From assembly GCF_026210795.1 (NCBI RefSeq), contig NC_089459.1:2954235-3018234 (forward strand): a DNA stretch of 64,000 bases, read 5' to 3'. The position numbers and the translations under genes were made by a program. The notes below the pieces were generated by a model. The model was not told the origin of the DNA. It made no database searches and saw only the letters and a list, made by a program, of their open reading frames with translations. Below, piece after piece: positions 32,411 through 42,967 of this stretch; the first letter of the stretch is position 1; each line of letters opens with the position of its first letter. The stretch is from Rhizophagus irregularis. Its lineage: Eukaryota; Glomeromycota; Glomeromycetes; Glomerales; Glomeraceae.

Positions 32411-35400
32411 CTAATCTGACTTCTTCGAAGACGCCTTCTCCCTCCCCTCCCCGTACAAACAAGGTTTTAAAGCTTCTGATATAGGTGAATGCTTCTATAA
32501 AATTCGCGATGATAGTGTTAGACCAAGGGAGTTTCTAGGTGTAGATAACGAGGATGAGATAGAAGCCATTCTCTCAGAACGTGAAGGCCATTCTTTACAT
32601 GAATTCATTGATGGAGATGAGGCATTCCGGCCTATCATAGATTTTGATTTGTCACAAGAGGTGCTTGATACTATTGAACCTAAGCTAACACGCAAAGAGG
32701 TATTAGATTCACTTATTTTTGCTTTTAGAAAAACATGTTTGGAGATATTCCTGAAGTGGAATTATAAAACTTTAACAATCGCCAGCAGTGGTGATGCAAA
32801 AAAAATGTCCCTTTATATCTCGACTTTTGGTATGAGACTTCCAAATATTGCTCGGGTTGCAGTTTTTACTGAGCTTGTTCATAAGAAACTTCCGACAGCT
32901 CTACAAGGAAATAGTATTATTGATAATATCACAAATAAAAGGTCTTTCTCCTTACGGATGCTTGGATCCCCCAAGTTTGACAAAAAGACTGGAGAACATG
33001 TTCGTGTAAAAAAACCAGTTCATCCAAAAGATGGAACTCTCTTTGACTTCATGATTCGCCCGCCTAATGATGAATCAGAAGTCATTAAAAGTTCTCTTTT
33101 AGATATTCTGAAAGCAGAAATGGAGGAATGTCCTAGCATAAATAATGTCACTATTGATGTTGAATTCGAACTAGTAGAGACATTACTTCAAGAAGCTAGC
33201 ATCGAAGGGTATAATCTCTCATATCCATCTGATAATTTTCCTGACAAGTTTCCACTATCGCGCATCTCTCCATCATACTGCCCATTATGTGATCGGGAAC
33301 ATACCAGTGATAATGCATATATCAGACGAAATAAAAAATCTTATAGCTTTTTCTGTTACCGTGCCAATCAAGATAAACAGCCTGGGACAAGAAATCCTCC
33401 ATTAAAACTTAGTATTAACAAAACAGCTTTAGATAGAGAGAAAAAGCTTCTGAGCCCTACAAAATTAGACCAATCCAGAATTTCTGACCCAAATGACTGT
33501 TTCGTATGGGGAGATTTAATTGATATGTGTACCTCTGGGCAAAAATTTTCTCGTAGTGAGGTTTATGAAGCAATTCAGGCAACGGTCGCCTGTATTCAAA
33601 CAACATCAAGATTATGGGTAAGGTTGCTTGTCTAAACCTCTTCAAAATCCTACGATTAGTTTCGTCAAAATTTTACTATAGATTTATTATAGTTTCGGCA
33701 GAGTTTCGGCAGTTTCGGCATTTATAATAAGTTTTGGCAGTTTCGCCTTTCTCCAAAGTTTCGCCAGTTTTTTAATATAACTTTAATATAGTTTCGCCAG
33801 AATTTCGCTTTTCGGCGAAACGCCATCTTGCCTAAACCCCTAGGTTTCGGCAAGCAACCTTAATTATGGGTGCTCAAAATAGAGGATACGAATGGTGGTC
33901 TTTATTTTGATATGGCACCAAAACTAGATCTTGCCAAGTATGAAGTTAACTTGATTGAGCTAGATAGGGAAGGGGTGAAGTTAATTAATTTAATAGATCA
34001 GGCGGTTACCAAAGGTCTAATCCTTTACCACAATATTAATTTTCTACCATATTCGCTGAATAGTCCAGTTCCCAATACAAAGTTCTTTAACCTTTTCATA
34101 GGATTTTTGGCTAAGCCAGCGGTAAAAATTAATCCCGAAATCATGGATCCTATTCTCTGGCATACAAAGAATATAATCAGTAATGAAAATAAGAAGCTTC
34201 ACGAATATCTTTGGAATTGGTGGGCATATTTAGTGCAGAAGCCAGAAAAAAAGCCTCAGTCAATCTTAGTCTTAAAGTCTACATTACAGCAGTGTGGGAA
34301 AAATATTATCACTGACTTTATTGGTGACAAAATCCTAGGGAAACATCTCCATTATGCTACATCAGATTTAGAAAAAATTCTTGGGCGATTTAATAGTCCC
34401 ATCCAAGCTCGAAAGCTTATTGTTATGAATGAGACTGGGATGTCTAGTGCGGAATGGCATAAATTTAACAGACATCTTAAATCCCTTATAACGGAAGGAA
34501 TGGTGTCTATAGAGTGTAAGGGTATTGAAACAAAGCGAATTAAAGATTTCACTGGATTTATGGTTACAAGCAACCAGGATGCCCTCTAAAAATAGATATA
34601 GGTGATTCCCGTATAGATTGTTTTGATGTATCTTTACGATGTAGGGGAAATACAGCATATTTTAAGTGACTAGGAAATGTACTTAACCATCCCGACGCAC
34701 CAGGAGTAGTCATGAGATATCTTCTTAGTCGTGACCTTTCAGATTTTGAACCACAAGAAATTCCCGCAACTAAAATGAAAGTAGATATAATGCGTGATCA
34801 GCTTCCTAGTCCCATTCGATTTATAATCAACTATATTACATCTAGGGCTGAGGATGGAACATCTACGCAAAGTTGTACATCATTATATCAAAAGTATTTT
34901 GAATGGTGTGGAGAGAATGGTGAAAAAATATTGACTAGTAAAGTTGCTGGAAAAAAGTTTTCTGAAATTGGTATTGAAAGCAAACAAGTGCGGATAGGTG
35001 GTGGGAAAAGAGAATGGCAGTATACTCTTGACTGTTCCAAAATCATAGCTAAGCTCCGTGAATCTGGTCTAGGTGATATCGAAGAGTTCTCTGACACACT
35101 TCAAGATGACATATCCACAAACAAGGGATTCCAGAATGAGACCACAGATATACCCATATTCAATGTGCCAGAAACTATTCTACAGAAAATAATCCCGCCT
35201 CAGCCAGAGTGCCATAACAGAGTAGCCGATAGAAAGAATAAGCCTTCACCTAATACCAGTAAAGATAAGAAGACCAGTAATCAGGATGATTCGACTCAGG
35301 CACTTTTCGACTATATGACAGAAGATACACGTACTCTGATCGTCTCAACATCTGGTACATCCAAGACTTCTAAAAGACCTGAACCAGTAATTGGTAAACT

Positions 35401-35851
35401 AGAGACTATTGAGCTTCCTGAATCTAACAAGCCCATAAGTAAAAACACGAATATGCCTCCTAAAAAGATCCTAGCTGATTCATACAACCCTAATGAACTA
35501 TCATCAGCCATACTTCTGGCCAAAGCTCAGCGAGATGAGCATCTCAGAAAAAAGGCAGTCGAACTTAGTGAGGATCCAGATGTCTTCGTAACTATTACCG
35601 AAAAAGACAGGCTCAATTCCATTGCATTCTGAGATAGAATGGAAACCGACTCTCGAATGTGTGGTTATGCAGAAGAGGTGGAAGAAGATCCCAAAGAATA
35701 TATAGACATGACAGTACAGGAAAGATTGATAGAAGAAGAAATAATCTGCCGTTCTCTCGAGGAAGATGGGATCACATCCTCCTGGCTTGATACTAAAAAG
35801 GAATGGAAAAAAACGGTAAGCACACTCCAGGAGAATGGTATGCTTTGGTAA
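32411..35851 (+). pseudogene. Primase (AEP) - superfamily 3 helicase, broken
   Basis: N-terminal primase: FRPIIDFDLS (catalytic D-x-D near residue 80), TIASSGDAKKMSLYIS (second motif region), FMIRPPNDE, then a zinc knuckle CPLCDREHTSDNAY...SYSFFCYRAN of UL52/viral-primase type. The helicase part has STLQQCGKNIITDFIG (Walker A), ARKLIVMNETGMSS (Walker B) and DFTGFMVTSNQDAL (sensor/motif C), with a winged-helix-like C-terminus (CTSLYQKYFEWCGENGEKIL). Role: making primers and unwinding DNA for self-replication. About four or five breaks plus one inserted MITE (33619-33862) separate the parts, so no full protein is made. The low-complexity C-terminus extends to about 35850. Confidence 0.75.
33619..33862. 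mobile_element. 244-bp hAT-type MITE, copy 1
   Basis: Ends TAAGGTTGCTTG...CAAGCAACCTTA, fitting the hAT end pattern. The 8-bp duplication ATTATGGG is exact (33611-33618 and 33863-33870). The inside is rich in TTTCGGCAG / TTTCGCC words. It splits the primase-helicase gene. Copy 2 (40634-40877) has the same length and differs at only a handful of bases. Confidence 0.95.
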
Positions 35852-36205
35852 AGAGCGAATAAAAAGCTGATTCACAAGAAAGCTGTTTGGGTAAGAGAGT
35901 CTTTATAGTCTTTACACATGGGCAATATATAATTCCAAATTATTATTATTTTTTTTTTTCGCATATCCTATCTACCCGCAATTTTCAAATATTTGCAGAG
36001 CAAACCCCAGCCATAGTGGGTGGTCTCATAGAGACCCAGCATAAGCTATATCATTATTTTTTTCGCTCCTCCAATCCTCCGATAGTTTTCACCGACCATG
36101 AATGTCAAAACAATTATTTATTTTTTTGAATTGAACTTTCTCCACATAGTATATACCAAACAACCTAGGTATAACCAAATATCTTACATATTACCAAATA
36201 ATAAT

Positions 36206-37360
36206 ATGGCTGGCATCGCTACTAGATATGTAACAGAAAACGAGCTCAATATCGAGATGAGTATTGAAGAGCTTAGTAACCACGCTCTGGCATTAGATAT
36301 CCTTTTAATGGATAAAGTTAAGAGGGATCAGGCACGACGACGTCTCCAAAAGGGATATAACTTTAGCAAAAAACAGGTATTTGCATTAATTCCTAAGCAA
36401 ACAGCTGGTCAGAAAAAAGGAGGAGCCTTACCCAATGCTCCCAATGCTTCCAAAACTCCCGATAACACCCAAGAAGCAGAACCAGACGCAGTGAATATAT
36501 GTCAAATTTTACCGAAAGAGACTATTAGAAATTTGGCCTAGCATATCATTCGGGATAATCTTGGTGAAGCAGAAATAAAAGTTATAGCTAATGCCTTAGC
36601 TAAATCTGCCTCTAATGCTAGCGCTAGTTCATCACGCCTTACTAGACTTTGAAGAGAGATGAGAGCCCTCGAGGCCTCAGAAAAAATAGTCTCTGATACA
36701 AAGATTCTAGACACAACCCGTTCAGCTAATAAAATTAAAAAGGAAAATAGATTGTTACATAAAAATGAAGGAATCGATTATCCAGACCACTTCTCATTAG
36801 AATCGGTTAAGGAAAGACTGGATTCATATGATGTGTCCAATATACCTGATAAATAAGCCCTAGCCGATGTAATGATAATGCTTTGTATTCGCCCTGCTGA
36901 AATTAAAGACTTACGCATATCTAATGGAAGCGTAACTGGGTATGGAAAAAACTGGGGACAACAAGACATTTCCCGGGTATTCAGATCACTAGAGAAGAAT
37001 GAGGAACGGGCGAAGCAATTGCTTATATAGATTCAGGAAGCAATTTTTTCTGGACAGTTAAAAGACCCAGGAAAGCCAGGTGTATTATGGTTCAATACAT
37101 TCCTAAAAAAGGATAAATTCCTTCCTAAAGTAGGCAAACCACTACTTCCTAGTTCTTTGCGCAAAATAGGGACGGTATTTGCAGTTGTAGCTCATGGAGC
37201 GAAGAATTTATCGAAAGCTGAGACCATTGCTAGTGAAGCACTTCGCCACAGTCCTGACAACCATGCCTCTCCTGCAAAAAACTATACCATAGTAAATTAT
37301 CGGTTAAGAGGGGAACCATATAATCAGGCAACGGTATTCGAGCTCTCCGGTGAAAACTAA
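36206..37360 (+). pseudogene. Crypton-like tyrosine recombinase, broken
   Basis: Start MAGIATRYVTENELNIEMSI. N-terminal helical region with basic patch KRDQARRRLQK. Middle part RANKIKKENRLLHKNEGIDY-like with YPDHFSLESVKERLDSY. Catalytic half: MIMLCIRPAEIKDLRISNG (box I Arg), VTGYGKNWG, then ALRHSPDNHASPAKNYTIVN and YRLRGE (His-x-x-Arg/Tyr region). This order is that of Crypton-type recombinases, which cut and rejoin DNA through a covalent tyrosine link. One frame runs through nearly the whole gene, with a few interruptions. It lies about 350 bp downstream of the primase-helicase gene in the same direction. Confidence 0.7.
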
Positions 37361-37550
37361 TCACATATAAGGTTAGAAGACCGGAGTATTCAATAATATT
37401 CTTGGTGTTTAGCTTCCAATTTATTTCTCTATAATTCATATGCAGGAATCAGCTATACAATATTTCTTCCACCGATCATGAGCAGGCCCTAATTGGGAAT
37501 TTTATTTTTTCGCTTGAGGCAAGATATATCATATATAAAATATCACGAAA
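37361..37550 (+). promoter_or_regulatory. Promoter-like region: T-tract plus TATA
   Basis: TTTTATTTTTTCGCTTGAGG at about 37500 is followed by CATATATAAAATATCACG about 30 bp on, and the ATG of the coiled-coil gene lies about 20 bp after that. The same T-tract, TATA-like box, ATG order recurs before other genes of this region. Confidence 0.45.
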
Positions 37551-37964
37551 ATGGTAACCAATCAAAATCATTCATCTGATGTATCCAGCGAGCAGGAAGT
37601 TATCAGATATACAGAGAAATTAGCCCAGTCATTAGGACTGGATGAGCAGAATACAAGAGCATATAAAGCACTCTCTGGACAGATTTGGGCATTAGAAAAA
37701 AGACTGGAAGATTATCATATCAAATATGTAAAGCTTAAAAGGAAGGTCAATTTATTGGAAGATGAATTGGAAGATGAATTGGATGATCTGGATGAATGTG
37801 TAGATAGGGGAGCTGTGGTCGACTTAATACATGAAATAGTTCCCTTGCTAATTAGTAAAAAAGGGCCGAAAGGTGATGTGCATAAGGATTCCTACTATTC
37901 GTCTGAGTCTTCTGAAGATTCCGATTCGGTTGAGATAAGAGAAAAAAAAGGCTGTCCCTCATAA
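37551..37964 (+). CDS. Coiled-coil protein, acidic, unknown
   Basis: 137 aa, intact frame, start MVTNQNHSSDVSSEQEV. Residues about 40-85 form a heptad-rich coiled coil (WALEKRLEDYHIKYVKLKRK then LLEDELEDELDDLDECV). The C-terminus is serine/acid-rich (YYSSESSEDSDSVEIREKK). There is no known domain. Its position just after the recombinase relic, with its own TATA-like box, suggests either element cargo or a small gene of the local family cluster. Confidence 0.5.
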   Translation: MVTNQNHSSDVSSEQEVIRYTEKLAQSLGLDEQNTRAYKALSGQIWALEKRLEDYHIKYVKLKRKVNLLEDELEDELDDLDECVDRGAVVDLIHEIVPLLISKKGPKGDVHKDSYYSSESSEDSDSVEIREKKGCPS

Positions 37965-38076
37965 GCAACGAAGAAGGGCGCGACCAAAGAAAGTTAAGAC
38001 CCTTCGATCAGGATGAAAGCTTTCCAATATTGTATTTCACTTTTTTTTGATCGAAAGATATTCTAACCGTATATAA

Positions 38077-38432
38077 ATGTATACAGTTAATTTGCCAGAA
38101 CAACTTCCGCCTGAACTAATACCATCCATTTCAAAGTACCCCCCAGAACGGGATCTAAAAAATGCCCGCAATATAAATAATATATGGGAAAGAGAGGTTA
38201 ATCTTGAATGGTCCAAAAGAATGAATTTTTTATTTGGGAGAATAGTTCAAGGCAATTATACAGTAAAGGAATATTATTCGAAACTGAAAGAGTGTAATTT
38301 AATCCAGAATGGCTTCTTAAAAATCTATTCTTCAGAGGATTATCACCTGAAGATATATTAAAAGTTTGTTTGGATGGGTTACAAGTACTTGCGTTAGATG
38401 ACATAGTGGAAAGGCTTAGTTCGGAGCAGTAA
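38077..38432 (+). pseudogene. Gag-like small protein relic
   Basis: Start MYTVNLPEQLPPELIPSI. The part TVKEYYSKLKECNLIQN, followed downstream by a GLSPEDILKV-type segment and LALDDIVERLSSEQ, resembles the core helices of gag-like proteins of retroelement kin. It is paralogous to 40985-41785. The frame is broken. A GATCGAAAGATATT...CGTATATAAATG promoter-like stretch precedes it. Because the family link is weak, it could instead be a local lineage-specific gene. Confidence 0.4.
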
Positions 38433-38504
38433 TTTACCAGCGAACTAGGCTCAGCTAATTTTATTTTTTGTTTAAAGATACAGCATATAAAACAGAATAT
38501 TTAT

Positions 38505-39780
38505 GGTGTATTCAACCATCTTTTATTTACCAGAAGTACTAGAACATATTTTACATTTTTTATTGATAGATAAATCCATTTACCCCGCTCTATTTGTTTT
38601 CCGATTGTAGTATAGATGCAGTGCCCCTATTCTATGGAGACGTATTGAGCTAAAGGGGAACGATCCCAAAGCAAAGAAATTCATAGAATTAGTATGTGGG
38701 AAGCAAAAGCCAATTTATAGCTCGAAACTAACCCATCTCGAAATTCCATACTATAATCCACTTTCAAGTAAGAAAATTGAAGGCATCGTAAAAACATGCC
38801 CAAACATAATTTATTTGAATTTCAAAAATTGTGTGGGTTTTAGTAATAGAGCATTAAATCAGCTTAAAGCATACCCCAATCTGAGATATCTTAATTTATG
38901 TAGTAGTGGTATTATGGGTGATAAAGCTTTATGTGGAATGGTGGGATCATGTCGTAAAATAGAATATCTAAATATTTCTTTCTGCCAAGGCATTACTGAT
39001 AGATCTTTAATCAAAATTGCGAACAGTTGCCAAGCTTTACAAGAGTTTTATTTTGCTTGTGCGCATTTGATTTCTGAAAGATTTATAAGTCACATCTTAA
39101 ACTCATGTCCAAATTTATGAAGATTCAGTATTCTGGGTAGCTGTCGAAGAAAAAATAGATGTGATATATTAGTAGAAAAACTTCTTACTGTAGAGGAACA
39201 CCTTAATGTAGAGAAACATCTTAGTGTAGAGTATCTTGATTTTGGTAAGTATGTTTACGTCGCCGAGACTTCAATTTGCAATGCCATTCATTCCTGTCCA
39301 AATCTCCAACATCTCAACCTTAGTTTTTGTAGAATTACTGATGTAACTATCAAAGAAATTTCTCATTCGTGTCTTTATTTAAAATATCTTAATCTGGAGG
39401 GGTGTGCTAATATTACTAAAGAAGCCATAGATCAGCTCGTTTTACTTAATCCAAATATCCATGTTGAGGATTTCATGAATTCTATGGATATGTGAGCTGA
39501 ATTAGATCAAGAGATAGGACGGATATATAACATTCGGCATAGTGTTGGTAATAATCTGAATTCAGTTCTACCTCAGTTATACCAGCATCTTAGTTTCATG
39601 ATGGTTGACTCTGGTGACAATCACCACATTATAGCTATGAACAGACATTCACTGACTCGAGGTAATATTTCCACCTTAATGTCGAGAGCTGGTGATAGAA
39701 TACTAGCCAATCAATCAGAAATGGTACCGTACTTTACCAATCTAGCTAGTCCGGAGTGGGCTGTGAAGCGATTCTCATGA
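38505..39780 (+). pseudogene. F-box / leucine-rich-repeat protein, interrupted
   Basis: Start MVYSTIFYLPEVLEHILHFL is an F-box helix pair (to about residue 55, with APILWRRIEL). LRRs follow: [80 protein letters not shown] and [18 protein letters not shown]. This is the cysteine-containing LRR type of SCF ubiquitin-ligase adaptors. In-frame stops occur at a TAG after LFVFRL, a TGA after SCPNL and a TGA after NSMDM; the frame stays open to 39780 (GRIYNIRHSVGNN...). The last stop may be the original end. It is probably a dead member of a large fungal family. Confidence 0.7.
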
Positions 39781-39851
39781 TCATCAGCTCAGAAGAATTT
39801 GCTGGGCCATGCACAGCGCCTTCGGTCAGAATGTGTGACAAAAAATATAGA

Positions 39852-40477
39852 TTAGCTAACCCGTTCTAGACATGGGCATTGACCGGCACTAGATGGATTT
39901 TTGACGAATATTTCATGCAATTGTTGAGGAGAGAGTTTCGGAAATAATGGAAGCCCCTCTCCAGTAAACATAATTTTCTTTACACCCATTTCACCATATT
40001 TTGGAAATATCACACCTGGATCATCCTCTAAGGGACCATGAAACTCCTTAAGCTTCCGGAGACATGCTCTTATATTTTCATCAACTTCTTCCACCCTTTC
40101 TTGATTAGAATAGCCAACAATGTCGAGTTTATCCTGAATTGCTATTATATTCTCTTCCAAACACATAAACAAATTAAATATTTCACCAAATGGAATATCC
40201 GTAGAAGCTTTATTGCTTCGGAGTGCCTCTTCTAGAATGGGATTACCATCAATGTTGAGTTTCTCCTGAATCGGTATTAAATCCCTACCAATTCTAACAA
40301 CAGCTCGTAAGAATCGGCAAGTGTTTTCCCCATGAGCTTGGAATCTGGAGGCACTACTAATTCATTTGCATTGCCAGGACCAATACCAAGTTTCTCCTGA
40401 ATAGCTATTATATCCTTCTTCTTATATAAAAATAGTCCATAAAACTGAGCAAGCGTTTCAGAATTATTATTTGCCAT
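39852..40477 (-). pseudogene. Unknown repeat-containing protein, interrupted
   Basis: Start MANNNSETLAQFYGLFLY. Three related units are visible: KDIIAIQEKLGI, RDLIPIQEKLNI (in another frame) and ENIIAIQDKLDI, each followed by a polar linker, so it is built from a repeated helix of about 45 residues. The C-terminus reads IMFTGEGLPLFPKLSPQQLH and ends CPCLERVS. At least one frame change separates the first 66 residues from the rest. I do not recognise the family. It is convergent with the F-box relic. Confidence 0.4.
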
Positions 40478-40633
40478 GATTGCTATAATAAAGTAATATA
40501 TTTAATGCAGAAAATTTAGTGAAGCGCCTTAAGGGCCGAGTCCGGAATACTGATCATCAACCCGGATCACTTCGCTCAAAAGAAAAATTTGCTGGGCCAC
40601 TCCTGTGCGACAGAAAAATAAGTGGATCATCAG

Positions 40634-40877
40634 TAAGATTGCTTGTCTAAACCTCTTCAAAATCCTACGATTAGTTTCGTCAAAATTTTACTATAGATTT
40701 ATTATAGTTTCGGCAGAGTTTCGGCAGTTTCGGCATTTATAATAAGTTTCGGCAGTTTCGCCTTTCTCCAAAGTTTCGCCAGTTTTTTAATATAACTTTA
40801 ATATAGTTTCAGCAGAATTTCACTTTTCGGCGAAACGCCATCTTGCCTAAACCCCTAGGTTTCGGCAAGCAACCTTA
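40634..40877. mobile_element. 244-bp hAT-type MITE, copy 2
   Basis: Ends as in copy 1 (TAAG(A/G)TTGCTTG...CAAGCAACCTTA). The 8-bp duplication ATCATCAG is exact (40626-40633 and 40878-40885). The uninterrupted target is present in this window: at about 41841-41856 the paralogous intergenic sequence reads ATCATCAGTCAGG once, with no element. Confidence 0.95.
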
Positions 40878-40984
40878 ATCATCAGTCAGGTCATGTGCAA
40901 CATAATTTTCGCATATACTGAAAAGAAGCTATATACGCTACCAGTACTTTATTTTTTATTAAGTATAATTGCTCTATTAGCAAA

Positions 40985-41785
40985 ATGTCAGATGACAAGA
41001 CAGATGAAGGCTACAATGAATTTATTGAAGAATATGGATCGAGATATGAATGGGATAATGAAGGGAATCCTGAATTTATACCAGAGTGGGAAGACTGGGA
41101 AGATCTTTTTTGCGAAATCAAAATCTATTAGAAGACAAAGGCAATTAGGCATTGGAGAGAAAAAATACTTAAGAAATTTGTATATAGTCTGCCCGGCATA
41201 AGAAATCCAGCATCATTATTCCATGTATTCATACAATCTAATGCTTTTTACCTCCCACAAATTTTAAGCCTAATAGAATTACCGTATAGTGCCAAGGAAC
41301 TTCGATGGGAAATATGGCCGGATGGTAAAGATACAGATGAGATCAAGGTAGAAAATAATGCAGATGAGGTTGATAAGTTCTGGTGTGGGTTATTGCTTCA
41401 AGATGAAGACTCAATAGTGGATTATTACTCGAAGATAAAGAGATGTAACGATGTTATCAAGCTCTGTAAAAATCATCTTAGAGAATTATTCCATAAAGGA
41501 TTATCATCAGAAAGTCAAAGGTATATCGCAAGATTTGGATGTTATTATAATCACGATCTTGATCCTGATAAAATGGTAGAAATGCTTATTCAAGCTGAAA
41601 AGGAAAATGTGCCCGATCTAATTACCGCATTTAGTGATTATCTTAGTCAGGTTAGCAATGTTCAGATTTCGACCCAATCTGGATTCTCTAATAATAATAT
41701 TATTTCTGCTTTTCTTAATCTAGAATTAACAAGATCCTCTATGGCGGGGTGGTACAATACCAATCTATCTAGTCTGGAGCAGTAA
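40985..41785 (+). pseudogene. Gag-like protein relic, paralogue of 38077
   Basis: Start MSDDKTDEGYNEFIEEYGSR, acidic and aromatic (WEDWEDLF). Central helices read SIVDYYSKIKRCNDVIKLCK, then LRELFHKGLSSESQRYIARF and DPDKMVEMLIQAEKENV, in the manner of gag-like capsid-precursor helices. The C-terminus is Ser/Asn-rich. It is nearly whole (about 266 codons) but interrupted. The gag relation is inferred from pattern only, and there is no reverse transcriptase nearby. Confidence 0.4.
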
Positions 41786-42361
41786 TCACCAGCTCGGAAG
41801 AATTTGCTGGGTCACTCCTGTGTGACAGAAAAATAAGTGGATCATCAGTCAGGTCTTGTGCGATATATTAATTTTTGCATATATATTCGAAAAAGAAAAC
41901 ATACTAACCAGTACCTATATTTTTTTCCCAAACAAATGTGAGAAAATGTGAAAGGAGGTCTAGTTGCAACACAGGACCAACTCTAAAAGTAAATACTGAC
42001 GGCAAAAGCATATGTTATGAAAGGCTGAGGACTTTGGAATTTCGAGATCTACAAGAACTAACTACCTTTGCGTCTCTCTGGTAGATTCCCATGTGAAAAG
42101 GTATGAAGATTCCATTTACATGTGCCTTCATAGAACTCTTGGTATCATACGACAATGCTAATCACTATTCTTATCTCCTTAACTTCAGCTTGGCGCTCTT
42201 TTTCCCAGCAAGATATAAAGCATGTAGGAGTATGTGGAAGTTCAGCCAACTTTTCGCAAAAAATTTTAAGGTGCGTATGTGATAGAAGTTATGTATAGGA
42301 GCGAAGTGCGACATAAAAAATACTTACTATGGGCTCTTAAATTTAGGAAATTCGCTACACA

Positions 42362-42703
42362 ATGATCGATAACAATGATAGGGATGGTATTGATATCACT
42401 CTCAATTGTCTTATCGTTCCCATAGGGAACCTCTTTGATCTTTCAAGCAACCAAGTAGCTCAAGCAATTACAATCAACACAGGTCAAACGGTTGGCAGAC
42501 TTGAAATTGCAATTCGTAATCAGTTAAGCCAGTTAGGCCTGTTGGAGGTACAATTTTCTAATCTTTCTCTAAGTATTCATCAGATCCATCCCGGAACAGT
42601 TAGCGAAAGACCAATGAACTCTCAAGCCTATATTTCTGATTTTTTTAATAATCAATTTCAACCTCGAGCGGGTCACTTCCATGTCACCGTATATTTTCCA
42701 TAA
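42362..42703 (+). CDS. Crinkler-like N-terminal domain protein
   Basis: 113 aa, intact. DITLNCLIVPIGNLFDLSSN...AITINTGQTVGRLEIAIRNQ matches the ubiquitin-like header domain of Crinkler (CRN) proteins, where LNCLI and TVGRLKxAI are the usual anchors. The normal C-terminal effector domain is missing: the protein ends RAGHFHVTVYFP. It is either a free-standing header or a truncated gene. In these fungi and in oomycetes, CRN headers are fused to many effector tails. Confidence 0.55.
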   Translation: MIDNNDRDGIDITLNCLIVPIGNLFDLSSNQVAQAITINTGQTVGRLEIAIRNQLSQLGLLEVQFSNLSLSIHQIHPGTVSERPMNSQAYISDFFNNQFQPRAGHFHVTVYFP

Positions 42704-42967
42704 TTTTAGTGTCATGTAGCGCTATAGTCACAATTTTTATGTATTGTAGGCCGGGTTCTGGCAACTATTTTATTTCATAAATAAAGTATTATTTTATCGA
42801 ACGTATATGAGAAAAGGTCACGTGTGATGATGCAATGCCTGTGCTACATAAAAACCTATATTAACGCCCAGTATTTTATTTCCCGAACAGAAATAAATTT
42901 TTATCTTACTCCGGAAAGTAACACTATTTTTTGTCTGAGCCAAATATCCCTATAAAAACGTAACACT

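Larger units (their letters stand above)
32006..37360 (+). mobile_element. Relic of a primase-helicase plus tyrosine recombinase element
   Basis: Within 5.4 kb lie a Cys-rich protein, a fused archaeo-eukaryotic-type primase and superfamily-3 helicase, and a Crypton-like tyrosine recombinase. Primase-S3H proteins run replication of many DNA viruses and plasmids, and tyrosine recombinases integrate circular DNA without target duplications. No capsid gene is recognised nearby. The two large genes are interrupted at several points, so the element is a fossil. Its outer ends are not determined; the CTTAGTGAC tract on the left and the repeated intergenic modules on the right are candidates. Confidence 0.55.
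40585..41900 (+). repeat. Duplicated intergenic module around a gag-like gene
   Basis: TTTGCTGGGCCACTCCTGTG...ATAAGTGGATCATCAGTCAGG at 40589-40630 plus 40878-40895 recurs at 41803-41855. A more diverged version begins near 39794. After the common part both copies go into a TTTTCGCATAT / TTTTTGCATAT promoter-like box. This is a gene-plus-spacer duplication unit rather than a long terminal repeat: the spacers lack TG..CA ends and primer sites. Confidence 0.55.

Noticed and set aside
32649-34658. Minus-strand frames opposite the primase-helicase
   Set aside because: They are antisense shadows. The plus-strand motifs (D-x-D, zinc knuckle, Walker A/B) define the real gene.
40585-41900. Possible LTR pair around the gag-like gene
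   Set aside because: The direct repeats are short, unequal, lack TG..CA ends and primer-binding sites, and a third diverged copy follows another gene. No reverse transcriptase is present.
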